NCBI GenBank assembly: GCA_023898785.1
Contig: CP060239.1
Coordinates: 124,001-188,000, forward strand
Source: Rhodospirillales bacterium
GTDB lineage: Bacteria; Pseudomonadota; Alphaproteobacteria; Micavibrionales; Micavibrionaceae
Direction of reading: 5' to 3'
DNA: 64,000 nucleotides
Both the position numbers and the translations under genes were made by a program. This document shows, one piece after another, positions 25,827 through 35,068 of the stretch. Each line of letters opens with the position of its first letter. Positions within the stretch are counted from its first letter, which is position 1. Below the pieces are notes generated by a model. The model saw only the letters and a list, made by a program, of their open reading frames with translations, searched no databases and was not told where the DNA came from.

Positions 25827-25842
25827 TTAATGTTTTTCTAAC
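25827..25842 (+). promoter_or_regulatory. Possible degenerate CtrA box (TTAA-N7-CTAAC)
   Basis: The bases read TTAA, TGTTTTT, then CTAAC, one mismatch from TTAA-N7-TTAAC, about 110 bp before the RTX gene start. Weak evidence on its own. Confidence 0.25.
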
Positions 25843-25952
25843 CATATTCTGGTATTATTAATAAGAATAAATATAAAAAACAATGCGTTAAAAGGCATTG
25901 CTTTAACTACTGAGAGAACTTGGGTTACTAGTTAAGGGCAGAAAACCGGGCG

Positions 25953-28900
25953 ATGAATACGTTTTTATTATCATTTGATGCGAATACCAGCTTTTCAGGT
26001 GGAAATCCTCCGACTTTGGAGATACTGGTGGGTGGCGTTGTTGTCAGCTCTGTTACGATGGTTTCCGGTGCCACCAGCTATGATGTTTTCATTGAATATA
26101 CCGGTACGGCTCCTTCATCCTTAAGTTTTCGATTTGATGGCGCTTCTGGTGATCCGGGCGATACCATCACTTTCACAGCCGTTTCGATTAACAGTAGTGC
26201 TCTTAATTTGGGGACTGATCTTACGGCTACGATTTTGGCGCAGGCTCAGAGCTCTGTGGTTTCTGCAGGTACGGATCTTTTTGGTCATACGACGCCGAGC
26301 ATCGGTGTTCCGAATGTTACTGGAACAGCCGGGGATGATGCCAATCTTTCCGGGGGGAATGCGGCGGATACTATTGATGGGTTGGCCGGGGCAGATCGCA
26401 TTCGTGGTCTTGGTGGTGATGACACCATTAATGGCGGTGACGGTGATGACATGATCTTTGGTGAAGGCGGCGCCGATACTGTTATTGCCGGTAACGGCAA
26501 TGATATGGTCTTTGGCAATGATGGTGACGATATTCTTTATGGAGAGGCTGATAACGATTACCTGATTGGCGGTGCGGGTAACGATATTCTTAATGGTGGT
26601 GCGGGTAACGATGGTTTGCTTGGTGATGCCGGGGACGATATTCTTTTTGGCGAAGATGGCGATGACTGGCTGATTGGCGATGACGGAGACGATATTCTTT
26701 TTGGCGATGATGGCAATGATACGCTCATCGGCGGGGCAGATAACGATGCTTTAGCCGGTGGTGATGGAGACGATTACATTTCCGGTGGTACTGGTAATGA
26801 TCTGCTTTCCGGTGGCGATGGCGCAGATGAGATTATTGCGGGTACAGGCGATGATATAGCTTCTGGCGGGGCAGGCAACGATAGTATTTACGGCGATGAC
26901 GGCGCCGACGAGCTTGCCGGCGGCGATGATGATGATTATATTTCCGGCGGGGATGGAGATGATACGTTAGACGGTGATGCTGGCGTTGATGTGCTTGTTG
27001 GCGGAGCTGGTGCCGATACGATGAATGGTGGCACCGGAGATGATATTTTGCATGCGCATGGTCTGGATGCGGTCGCTATTTCCGATATTTTGTTTAATAA
27101 CCCCAATGTTGTTTATTCTCAGGAAACAGGCAGTTTCTACCAATTTGTTAGCGCGAATGTTGATTATGCGGCTGCTGTTGCCGCCGCATCTGCGACGACA
27201 CTCAATGGTGTTGCCGGGCACCTTGCAACAATTACCTCTGCGGCGGAAAATACTTATGTGTCTGGGCTGTTAAGCGATGATTCGTATATCAGTGGTGCAG
27301 ATATTGCTCAAAACGGTACCTGGCAATGGAATGCCGGCTTAGAAGCAGGTGTACAATTCAGCGATGTCAGCGGAACATCTGTTAACGGTATGTACGAGAA
27401 TTGGGCGTCTGGGCAGCCGCAGGTAAACACAGAGTATAACGCTATTTTATATACGACAGGCGTTTGGCATGATTGGGTTGATACGTCAACTCACAGCTAT
27501 GTGATTGAATGGGAAGCCGGCTTGATGAGCGATGATGGCGCGGCTGATATTTTGAGTGGCGGTGCTGGTAATGATTGGATTTACGGCTATGATGGCGATG
27601 ATACCCTTAATGGCGATGGTGACGATGATGTGATTTTTGGCGGTGACGGTAGCGATATTATTGACGGCGGTTCCGGCAATGATGTGCTTTTTGCCTATGA
27701 TGCGACGGTTCAAACTAGTGGCACTGCGGGCGGCGGTTCGACGGTCACGGCTCTTGAGGCGACATTTGATACGGATGAAGATGGCTTTACCTATGCAGAC
27801 GGCTTTCCCGGGGTTGGCGGGTCTGACGGTGCCAATGTTACGATTAGTGGAAATTATATCAGTGGGGACGGGAACACGTCTGCCGGAAGTATCGAGGTGA
27901 ATATCAATTCGACCGGTAACCCTACCGGGCCGCTTTCCGGTTCTTATAGCCAGACGATTACTACGACGGCTGATTTGACGTCTGTCCAAATGTCAATTTC
28001 CTACAGCATGTTTCTTGATGGGACTACGGAGACAGGTGAGAATCTTTATTTGTATGTCACAGTTGATGGGACCCAATATGGTCTTGGGGGTAATAACTGG
28101 GTTGATGAATTAAATGGGGTCAATGGCGATGGTGCCGATCATACGACGGGTTGGTTGACTGAAACTTTGAATATTGCCGATCTTTCTGCAGGGAGTCATA
28201 CGATTAGAATTGGGGCTTACCTCAATGATACAAGTCAATCATCTGAAGATGGATGGATTCGTTTTGACGACATCCTCCTGACCGGGGTTGATACTACTGT
28301 CGGGAGCGGTTCGACGGGAGTAGAAGATGCCGGGGAAACCAATGTTGTCAGCGGTGGTGATGGCGCCGATACGATTTACGGTAGTACCGGGATGGATACA
28401 CTTAACGGCGATGCGGGAGCGGATACAATTTATTCGGCTTCGGCGAATGAAGCGTGGGACGCTTTGGTCGCGCAGGTTCTTGCGGATAATGCCGGTGTTG
28501 TTTACAGTGTCGAGACCAATAGTTTCTACCAACATATTACGACCAATGCAACGTGGACTACAGCCAATACAAACGCTAATGCAGCCACACTGACCGGTTT
28601 GACAGGAAACGGTTATTTGGCCACGATTACATCTCAGGCTGAACAGGATTATGTCTGGTCCTTGGGAGGTGGAAACAATCTATGGGGCGGTGCAACAGAT
28701 GTTACGACAGAAGGGAACTGGGTCTGGCAGGGTGGTTCTGAGTCAGGTTTAACTTTCTGGACTGGCGGTGCCGCAAATTCCGGCGGTGCGGCGATAAACG
28801 GGCATTATGATAACTGGAGATCTGACGGGTCTGAGCCGTGGGGTGGTTCTTCTACAGCCGATTATTTTATCCTGAATTCGGCTCTTGGCGGGCAGTGGTG

Positions 28901-29339
28901 GACTGAAAATAATAATGCCGTTTATACGGGCAATGCGGGCGCAGACTATGTTATCGAATGGGATGCTGATGAATTGCTTACCAGTGTTGATTACACAACG
29001 ATCAATGGCGGGGCTGGTGCCGATACGCTTTATGGCAATGACGGGATTGATATTTTCTTGTTCGAGACGGCGACATGGGATGCAACGGATACGATTGAGA
29101 ATTTCAGCGCAACGGGTCGTGATGCGATTGATATTAGCGATTTGCTGAGCGGGTATAGTTATACGACAAGCAATATTAATGATTTTGTGACACTTACTGA
29201 AGCTTCTGGTAACACCACCATCGCAGTTGATGCAAACGGTGCAACCGGCGGCGCGAGCTTTACAAATGTAGCGGTTTTGAATGGTGTCACTGGTCTTGAT
29301 CTGTATCAGATGATCGCGGCGGATAATCTAATCGTTTAA
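25953..29339 (+). CDS. Secreted RTX protein with two C-type-lectin-like domains
   Basis: A protein of 1128 residues. Residues 1-95 form a beta domain resembling calcium-dependent carbohydrate-binding modules. A long run of glycine/aspartate nonapeptides (GGxGxDxxx) spans about 119-368. A C-type-lectin-like domain follows (about 383-520; GHLATITSAAEN...YVIEWE). Next are another RTX block, a jelly-roll-like domain (about 600-780), short RTX repeats, a second C-type-lectin-like domain (about 849-1005; GYLATITSQAEQ...YVIEWD) and a type I secretion C-terminal signal domain. It is expected to leave by a type I secretion system and to bind Ca2+ and glycans outside the cell. No HlyB/D genes are nearby. 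Confidence 0.88.
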   Translation: MNTFLLSFDANTSFSGGNPPTLEILVGGVVVSSVTMVSGATSYDVFIEYTGTAPSSLSFRFDGASGDPGDTITFTAVSINSSALNLGTDLTATILAQAQSSVVSAGTDLFGHTTPSIGVPNVTGTAGDDANLSGGNAADTIDGLAGADRIRGLGGDDTINGGDGDDMIFGEGGADTVIAGNGNDMVFGNDGDDILYGEADNDYLIGGAGNDILNGGAGNDGLLGDAGDDILFGEDGDDWLIGDDGDDILFGDDGNDTLIGGADNDALAGGDGDDYISGGTGNDLLSGGDGADEIIAGTGDDIASGGAGNDSIYGDDGADELAGGDDDDYISGGDGDDTLDGDAGVDVLVGGAGADTMNGGTGDDILHAHGLDAVAISDILFNNPNVVYSQETGSFYQFVSANVDYAAAVAAASATTLNGVAGHLATITSAAENTYVSGLLSDDSYISGADIAQNGTWQWNAGLEAGVQFSDVSGTSVNGMYENWASGQPQVNTEYNAILYTTGVWHDWVDTSTHSYVIEWEAGLMSDDGAADILSGGAGNDWIYGYDGDDTLNGDGDDDVIFGGDGSDIIDGGSGNDVLFAYDATVQTSGTAGGGSTVTALEATFDTDEDGFTYADGFPGVGGSDGANVTISGNYISGDGNTSAGSIEVNINSTGNPTGPLSGSYSQTITTTADLTSVQMSISYSMFLDGTTETGENLYLYVTVDGTQYGLGGNNWVDELNGVNGDGADHTTGWLTETLNIADLSAGSHTIRIGAYLNDTSQSSEDGWIRFDDILLTGVDTTVGSGSTGVEDAGETNVVSGGDGADTIYGSTGMDTLNGDAGADTIYSASANEAWDALVAQVLADNAGVVYSVETNSFYQHITTNATWTTANTNANAATLTGLTGNGYLATITSQAEQDYVWSLGGGNNLWGGATDVTTEGNWVWQGGSESGLTFWTGGAANSGGAAINGHYDNWRSDGSEPWGGSSTADYFILNSALGGQWWTENNNAVYTGNAGADYVIEWDADELLTSVDYTTINGGAGADTLYGNDGIDIFLFETATWDATDTIENFSATGRDAIDISDLLSGYSYTTSNINDFVTLTEASGNTTIAVDANGATGGASFTNVAVLNGVTGLDLYQMIAADNLIV

Positions 29340-29378
29340 TCTCTTTCAGGTTTAATTCCTCGCTGCTTGCGGCGTAAT

Positions 29379-29463
29379 CGTCATCGCGAGCGAAGCGAAG
29401 CGATCCAGTGCCACAAGGATAAATTCTGGATTGCTTCACCGCCTTTGGCGGTTTGCAATGACG
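29379..29463. repeat. Palindromic intergenic repeat, copy A
   Basis: An 85-nt inverted repeat starting CGTCATCGCGAGCGAAGCG and ending GGTTTGCAATGACG, with inner arms GATCCAG/CTGGATTG. Related copies are at 40470-40553, 45260-45298 (half) and 55778-55856. All are intergenic, like REP or MITE-type repeats. Confidence 0.8.
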
Positions 29464-29467
29464 TGAT

Positions 29468-29502
29468 ACCTCGCCCCTTGGGGCGGAGGTGTTTATTTTT
29501 TC
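29468..29502 (+). terminator. Bidirectional-type terminator between RTX gene and yjbH-like gene
   Basis: ACCTCGCCCC pairs with GGGGCGGAGGT around a TT loop with one bulge, followed by GTTTATTTTTT. It lies between two converging genes. Confidence 0.7.
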
Positions 29503-29508
29503 CAAAAT

Positions 29509-31623
29509 TTACGGTGTGATTTCATCCCAGTATTGTGCAAGATGCCGGGCTGAAAAGCCTTCTGTCAGTTCGTAGAGTGGCAGCGGGTTTTCGAGTTTCT
29601 GGCCGATGTCACGGCCAAACGGAGCGAGAGTAAATTTGGCTTTGGCATTGCGCGGGATATATTTGATGCCGCCGAGGGGCAGGGCGAGACGGATGCCGTG
29701 ATCGGCGTGGGTAGTGCCGCCAAACAGGTCGAAGTCGCTCTGGTTGGTGATTGTGGAATAGGCTTCTAAAACTGCGCCGCCATGGAAGCGCTTTTGCAAG
29801 GACAGGGTCGCGCCGAGATCTTCGGCCAGATAGCGCCCGGCTTTGGCGTTCACGGTGATATCCCAATGGGGCAGATCGTACCAGCCCTGGATGTGGCCGC
29901 TGAGCAGGTGGTCGCCGTTTAGGCCGAGATTGAGCGTACTTTCTGGATTGCGTTTAAGGACCAGAAAGCTTTCGGCGCCGACGGCCCAGCGGGCTTTATA
30001 GGGGCGGTAGAGGATTTCTCCGCCGGCGCCGGCATACATTTCTTCGAGATAGCCGCCCATGAGGCTCGTATGCAGGTCGGAGCGGAAGCTGTGGGTGAAG
30101 GCGTTGAAAGCAGTGTCGAGCGCTATGGTGCGGCGGGCAAAGCGATCAACATCTGAGCGTACGGGCAGGGCGGCGCGCGGGCGGATGTCGGTGAGACGAT
30201 CGAGATTATCAGCAAGGTTGAGGCGGAAGCTCACGAAATTGTCGATCAGGCCGAAGAGTTCGGGCGCCTGCGCGCCAGCGACGAGCGCGGTGCGGTAAAG
30301 GGTGCCGCTATCTTCTTCGGACAGGCTGGCTTGTGTATCGAGGGTGAGGGCGTAATCGCGCAGGCCATAGCCGTATTCCAGTGGTTGGTGGTGCTTGCGC
30401 AAGGGGTTTTCGGCGGAGGGTATGATCTCCATATTGTGCCAGATTTCCTCGGCGCTGCCTGCTTGGCGGCCCAGTGCGTTTTCGAGGTCAGCGCGTAGCA
30501 GGGCTATTTTTGGGCCGCGTAAACCGAGGTGGATAGGGGTGATTTCGAGGCGCTCGATGGAGGGGCCTGCGTGATTGGCCATGTGCTTAAAAGCGCGGGC
30601 GAGCTGGCATGGGCTTGAGCGGTTATTTTCCAATGTCAGGGTGGCGCTGGCGGTTTCGTAGTCGGTTTGTGCATCATAGAGCATGATGTTTTCGCCTGCG
30701 GCTTTAAGCTCCATTTCTGCGGGGAGGGCCAGCCCAGTGCGGTAAGGGCGGAAGGGGGATTCATCGTTAGCCGTATATTTGCGGTCTTGATCGGGCCATT
30801 TTTTGACATTGCCTTGCAGGGACAGGCGGGCCATGAGTTTATCTGTGCCTTGCATACCAAGGCTGAGATCAATCCAGGGGGCGGGTTGGTAGTTCAGGCC
30901 TACGGCCCAAGGAGCGGGTGCGTTGTAGTCGAAGGCCGCTTGTTCGGCTTTGAACCGGTCGGCGCCGTAATCAGCTTTTAGAGAGAGGCCTTTGAGCGGA
31001 GTGAAATATTCGACGCCGCCAAACAGGCCGATGTCACCCCCGGTAAACCAGTTTTCCGGGCCGCTTGGCATTTCACCATCGAGATTGCGATTACCGCCGA
31101 AGTGAGAACTGAGTGATTTGAGCGGGTTTTTAAAGTGTGCTGCGCTTCCGAGGCGGCCCCAGCCGAGACCGGCGGTAAAGTCGAAATCCTTATAGCGTTT
31201 GGAGGCTGAGATATATTCTCCGGCCATGCGTTTATGGCCAAAGGCGCTCCTTGCGCCGATGGCGATTTCGGGGCGGTAGGCGCTTTCTTCCAGCAGGCGG
31301 AGTTTAAAATCAACGCCGGGATAGAGGCGTTTAGCATCTTCATTGATGTTGGAGATTTCGGCGCTTTGGCGCAGCGTGATGGAGAGTGGATCGGCGAGTT
31401 GGACACTGAGCCAGCTATGCACGTATGGATCGAGTGTTGAAACGCCTGCGCGCAATGTGCCCGCGTGGTCCATGCGGGCGCTGGGGATTGCGAGGAGGCC
31501 GAGCGGGCCGTAGAGAGAGGTGGAGGGTTGCGGCGGGGCTGCATGGGCGTAAATTGCGCCTCCCCATAGTGCGGCGCTGTGCAGGAGTACCTTATAAAAA
31601 AAGTCAGGTTTTACACAAGGCAT
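29509..31623 (-). CDS. YjbH-domain outer membrane/exopolysaccharide-associated protein
   Basis: A protein of 704 residues from ATG 31623, chosen because a signal peptide follows immediately (MPCVKPDFFYKVLLHSAALW... ending AHA). The sequence PSTSLYGPLGLLAIPSARMDHAGTLRAG and AIGARSAFGHKRMAGEYISASKRYKDFDFTAGLGWGRLG are YjbH/DUF940-like. Alternating aromatic beta strands throughout, up to the C-terminus, suggest an outer-membrane beta-barrel. In E. coli YjbH belongs to the yjbEFGH exopolysaccharide operon. No yjbEFG genes are adjacent here, so its partner polymer is unknown. Confidence 0.85.
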   Translation of the reverse strand: MPCVKPDFFYKVLLHSAALWGGAIYAHAAPPQPSTSLYGPLGLLAIPSARMDHAGTLRAGVSTLDPYVHSWLSVQLADPLSITLRQSAEISNINEDAKRLYPGVDFKLRLLEESAYRPEIAIGARSAFGHKRMAGEYISASKRYKDFDFTAGLGWGRLGSAAHFKNPLKSLSSHFGGNRNLDGEMPSGPENWFTGGDIGLFGGVEYFTPLKGLSLKADYGADRFKAEQAAFDYNAPAPWAVGLNYQPAPWIDLSLGMQGTDKLMARLSLQGNVKKWPDQDRKYTANDESPFRPYRTGLALPAEMELKAAGENIMLYDAQTDYETASATLTLENNRSSPCQLARAFKHMANHAGPSIERLEITPIHLGLRGPKIALLRADLENALGRQAGSAEEIWHNMEIIPSAENPLRKHHQPLEYGYGLRDYALTLDTQASLSEEDSGTLYRTALVAGAQAPELFGLIDNFVSFRLNLADNLDRLTDIRPRAALPVRSDVDRFARRTIALDTAFNAFTHSFRSDLHTSLMGGYLEEMYAGAGGEILYRPYKARWAVGAESFLVLKRNPESTLNLGLNGDHLLSGHIQGWYDLPHWDITVNAKAGRYLAEDLGATLSLQKRFHGGAVLEAYSTITNQSDFDLFGGTTHADHGIRLALPLGGIKYIPRNAKAKFTLAPFGRDIGQKLENPLPLYELTEGFSARHLAQYWDEITP

Positions 31624-31795
31624 TGTTGTAAGCGTTTTGTAATGGGCGTTTAGTGCAAGGCTTTGAAGAGAATATGCAGATTTGTTGTAGTATATACGCG
31701 GGTATTCAGATTCTCTACAGAGATGTCTAGACAAGGGGTAGTTATAAACATAAACTTAGAGTTGCAAATCAGTAGTTTTGCTTAAGGGGGAGTTT

Positions 31796-33931
31796 TTGTT
31801 TACAGAATCTTATTATTGGCTGTTGGCTAGCGGTATATTTTTGCTCGCAGTTTTGATGCTGTGCGGTTTTATGTTTTATATGATGCGGTGTCGTTGTAAG
31901 ACGCGCAATTATACATCGGCGCTTGAAAAGGCGGCTGATTTTATTGGAAATGGGCTTGTTTTTTTTGGAGTTGATGATCGTTTGGTTCTTGCCAATGTGC
32001 AGGCGCATGAATTTTTGCCAGATTTATTGGAGAATAAGGGGAAGCGGCTGTCAGGTGAGCCTTTGAATCTTCAGGATTTTTTAATTTATTTTTATGATAT
32101 GGCTGTTGAGTGTGATGAGTCCTTGATTAATACGCTGGGACGTTCAGCGATGACTAACACTGATATAGGTTTTCGTGAGGTCATTATGACTGCCGGGAAT
32201 CGGTTGTGTCTGGTTGAAGTGCAAAAGATTCCGCATGTTGGTACGAACCTGATTTTGATTGATGTCGGGGATCTTAAAAATCAGGAAGACTATCTCCTTA
32301 AGCTTAACCATTATAATCATGAACTTACCCAGGCTATTCAGGCTGCGACGAGCGGTATTGTCGTGACCAAGCAAGACCATGTTTCAGGTTTACAAAGGAT
32401 TGTATTTGCGAATAAGGCGTTTTGTGAGGATATGCATCTCTCGCGCGACGATATTCTCGGTAAGAATGTTCATGAGGTTTTTGCCACTATTGTCGACGCC
32501 AAGACCATGGAAAAAATTTATCAAATCAGTGAGGGGCATGAGGATGGCAGCGTTGAGTTGAGCATTTTATGTTCTGGCGGGGAGAAGTGTTGCGGGGCGT
32601 GTTGGTATGAGCTTAAACATACGTCTGTGCAGGGTTATACCGGAAAACTGGATCTGTCGATTTGGCTGTTGAATGATATGACGGCTTTGAAAATGCGGGA
32701 GGCTGAGCTTTCCAAGACACAAAAGCTGGAAGCTCTCGGGCAGTTGGCGGCTGGAGTGGCGCATGATTTCAATAATATATTGTCGATTATTGACGGGTAT
32801 GCCCGCATTGCCGGAAAAAACTGGGATGATAAAGCGCGGGCAATGGATGATCTGGATCGTATTCGCACAGCTTCAAGGCGCGGGGCAAATCTTATCAAAA
32901 AAATGCTGACATTCAGTCGTCATGAGATTGTCGATGATACTGTGATTGATTTAGGCGCAGTGGTGCGCGAGCAGGAGTTGTTGTTGCGGCCTTTGCTGGA
33001 TGCATCTGTTAAGTGCAGCGTTTTGATAGACCATCAGGAGATGTATGTTGAGTGTCCAATAGAGAATATAACGCAAATTATCATGAATTTGGTCTTGAAT
33101 GCGCGTGATGTCATGCCTGATGGGGGGGTGTTGCTGCTGGAGGTGCGGGCTTGTCCGCAAAAAACTTTGCCAGCGGTTCTTTTGAAGCAAAACTCTGACA
33201 AATCTTATGCGTCCATCATAGTTTCAGATACGGGCATGGGGATGCCGAAGGATGTAGTTGATCGTATTTTTGATCCTTTCTTTACTACAAAGGAGCAAGG
33301 GAAAGGCACCGGGTTGGGGTTGTCTATGGTCTATGGGCTTGTGAAGCAAATTGGCGGGCATATTGATGTGTTTTCTACTTTGGGGCAGGGAACGACAATG
33401 AGCGTTTATTTGCCTTTGAGTGACAAGGTTCCCAAGAAAATTTTGGGTGGAGAGGATAATCTTTCTTCTATCCGGTTTGATGGTTATAGCGTGCTTGTAG
33501 CAGAGGATGAACCTGATTTGTTGGCATTGGTCAGTAATATGCTTGAAGATTTGGGTATGAAGGTGTTGCGGGCCAGCAATGGCAATGAGGCTTTGGCTGT
33601 GCAAGATGATTATGAGGGAAAAATTGATCTATTGCTGACAGATGTTGTGATGCCTGAACTCAATGGTGTGGATCTGGCAGATTTGTTGAAAGAATTACGC
33701 CCGGATGTCAATGTTATCTTCATGAGTGGTTATCCGGCAAAAGGGCAAATGGCCCGCGTAGAAATTCCTGAAGACGCTGTGTTTATTGCCAAGCCCATTG
33801 AATACGATGCTTTGGTTAAAGTTATTTATACCATTTTATCGTCTGGAGTTGGAGAAAGTATCGAGGATTCCGTGCAAATCTCACGGTGGGCCAGTAAGGG
33901 TGGTATTGAAAAAGAAGAGGAGAGATTTTGA
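31796..33931 (+). CDS. CckA-like hybrid sensor histidine kinase
   Basis: A protein of about 711 residues from TTG 31796, chosen because AAGGGGG lies 5-6 nt upstream; an in-frame TTG at 31778 precedes it. It has one N-terminal membrane helix (about 5-29), two PAS-like regions (about 45-150 and 180-290), HisKA with the phospho-His in AAGVAHDFNN (about His322), HATPase_c (NLVLNARDVMPDGG, DTGMGMP, GTGLGLSMVYGLV) and a C-terminal receiver with Asp616 (LLLTDVVMPELNG). The HxFNN box and layout resemble CckA, but its identity as the true CckA is not proven. It overlaps the following receiver gene by 1 nt. Confidence 0.88.
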   Translation: MFTESYYWLLASGIFLLAVLMLCGFMFYMMRCRCKTRNYTSALEKAADFIGNGLVFFGVDDRLVLANVQAHEFLPDLLENKGKRLSGEPLNLQDFLIYFYDMAVECDESLINTLGRSAMTNTDIGFREVIMTAGNRLCLVEVQKIPHVGTNLILIDVGDLKNQEDYLLKLNHYNHELTQAIQAATSGIVVTKQDHVSGLQRIVFANKAFCEDMHLSRDDILGKNVHEVFATIVDAKTMEKIYQISEGHEDGSVELSILCSGGEKCCGACWYELKHTSVQGYTGKLDLSIWLLNDMTALKMREAELSKTQKLEALGQLAAGVAHDFNNILSIIDGYARIAGKNWDDKARAMDDLDRIRTASRRGANLIKKMLTFSRHEIVDDTVIDLGAVVREQELLLRPLLDASVKCSVLIDHQEMYVECPIENITQIIMNLVLNARDVMPDGGVLLLEVRACPQKTLPAVLLKQNSDKSYASIIVSDTGMGMPKDVVDRIFDPFFTTKEQGKGTGLGLSMVYGLVKQIGGHIDVFSTLGQGTTMSVYLPLSDKVPKKILGGEDNLSSIRFDGYSVLVAEDEPDLLALVSNMLEDLGMKVLRASNGNEALAVQDDYEGKIDLLLTDVVMPELNGVDLADLLKELRPDVNVIFMSGYPAKGQMARVEIPEDAVFIAKPIEYDALVKVIYTILSSGVGESIEDSVQISRWASKGGIEKEEERF

Positions 33932-34326
33932 TGAGTTCTGCTTTAAGTGATCTTAAAATTCTTTTGGTTGAGGACCAGGCTGAAGCGCGGGCCATGATTC
34001 GTAATATGATGGGTGAGCTTGGCATCACGCAAATTTTTGAGGCTAGTGACGGGCGCGAGGCGCTGACATTTTTAGATTCGGCCTATGACTTCATTGATCT
34101 TTTGGTGTGTGACTGGAATATGCCAGGAATGACGGGGGTTGATTTGCTTCGACAATTGCGCAGTGTTGATTCTACTATGCCGTTTTTGATGGTAACAGGG
34201 CGCATAGATATGGATTCTGTAGTTGAAGCAAAGTCTGCCGGTGTGACGGCGTATATTCGTAAGCCTTTTTCTTCTAAACAGCTTGAAGCGAAATTGCGGA
34301 TTATTCTTCATAAAATAGCGGCTTAG
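33931..34326 (+). CDS. CheY-like single-domain response regulator
   Basis: A receiver of 131 residues with acidic pocket ILLVEDQ, phospho-acceptor Asp61 (LLVCDWNMPGMTG), Thr in FLMVTGR and Lys in YIRKPFSS. ATG 33931 overlaps the kinase stop (TGATG), and GAGGAGAG upstream is the ribosome site, so kinase and receiver are co-translated partners. The DWNMPGMTG form is close to chemotaxis CheY, but no flagellar genes are nearby. The stop codon TAG is formed at the junction with the IS5-family element. Confidence 0.9.
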   Translation: MSSALSDLKILLVEDQAEARAMIRNMMGELGITQIFEASDGREALTFLDSAYDFIDLLVCDWNMPGMTGVDLLRQLRSVDSTMPFLMVTGRIDMDSVVEAKSAGVTAYIRKPFSSKQLEAKLRIILHKIAA

Positions 34327-34756
34327 GGTCCGGACTCACAGCTTAAATCCAGAAACATAAGAGGGAAGCAAGGCATAGAGCGGCGAAGAAGTTTCTGGCG
34401 AGTTTGTCGTATCTTGTTGCCACGCGCCGCCAGTCTTTGAGGCGTCCAAACATTCGTTCCACGACATTGCGGTTTTTATAGCGTCTCTCGTCGTGCGGGA
34501 TTTTGATTTTGCGTGTGGCCGTGGAGGGAATGACAGGTTCGATCTTCCGGTTCATTAAAAAGCCGCGAAAATGTCCCGCGTCATACGCTTTATCCGCCAA
34601 GAGATATTTTATTGACGGTAATGATCCTGCCAAGGCAACCGCCCCTTTGATATCGGCGCGTTGCCCTTGCGTGATGTACAAAGCCAGCAGAGGTGGCCCC
34701 AAGAATTCGGACAGTGAGTTAAGCTACGATCTATGACCGAAGGAGGGTCATGGATT

Positions 34757-35068
34757 ATGAGCAAGACAAGGAAGAACTACCCGGCGAAGTTTAAAGCGCA
34801 GGTTGCGCTGGCGGCGTTGCGGGAGGACGCGCCGATCACGGAGCTGTCATCCCGTTACGGGGTGCATGCGACGGTCATTCACCGTTGGAAGAAGGAGGCT
34901 CTGGCTGCGCTGGAGGCGGGTTTTGCGGGCAAGCTGGAATCGCGAGCGGACGCGCATAACGCCGAGGTCAGGGACTTGCACGCCAAGATCGGACAGCTGA
35001 CAGTGGAACGTGATTTTTTAGCCGATGCCTCCGCCCGGTTGCGGTCCGGGGGCGGCAGGAAATGGTAG
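34757..35068 (+). CDS. IS3-family transposase OrfA (copy 2)
   Basis: Identical in product to the OrfA at 18406-18717: helix-turn-helix region followed by a coiled coil, 103 residues. The same Shine-Dalgarno and the same -1 overlap with orfB are present, so the copy should be functional. Confidence 0.92.
   Translation: MSKTRKNYPAKFKAQVALAALREDAPITELSSRYGVHATVIHRWKKEALAALEAGFAGKLESRADAHNAEVRDLHAKIGQLTVERDFLADASARLRSGGGRKW

Larger units (their letters stand above)
25433..25952 (+). promoter_or_regulatory. 520-nt noncoding region between rluD and the RTX gene
   Basis: There is no large ORF here. In order it holds repeated ACATAAAATTTTA motifs and an 18-bp palindrome (25442-25502), a leader with a GC-rich hairpin (GGGGGGC/GCCCCCC, about 25546-25570), a 42-codon ORF (25628-25756), three short direct repeats (25674-25737), a terminator (25759-25782) and a degenerate CtrA box (25827-25842). 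The layout suggests a small separately terminated transcript followed by the promoter of the secreted RTX protein. Confidence 0.5.

Noticed and set aside
26317..27050. Glycine/aspartate repeat DNA considered as a noncoding tandem repeat
   Set aside because: The reading frame is continuous and encodes canonical RTX nonapeptides, so the repetition is protein-level.
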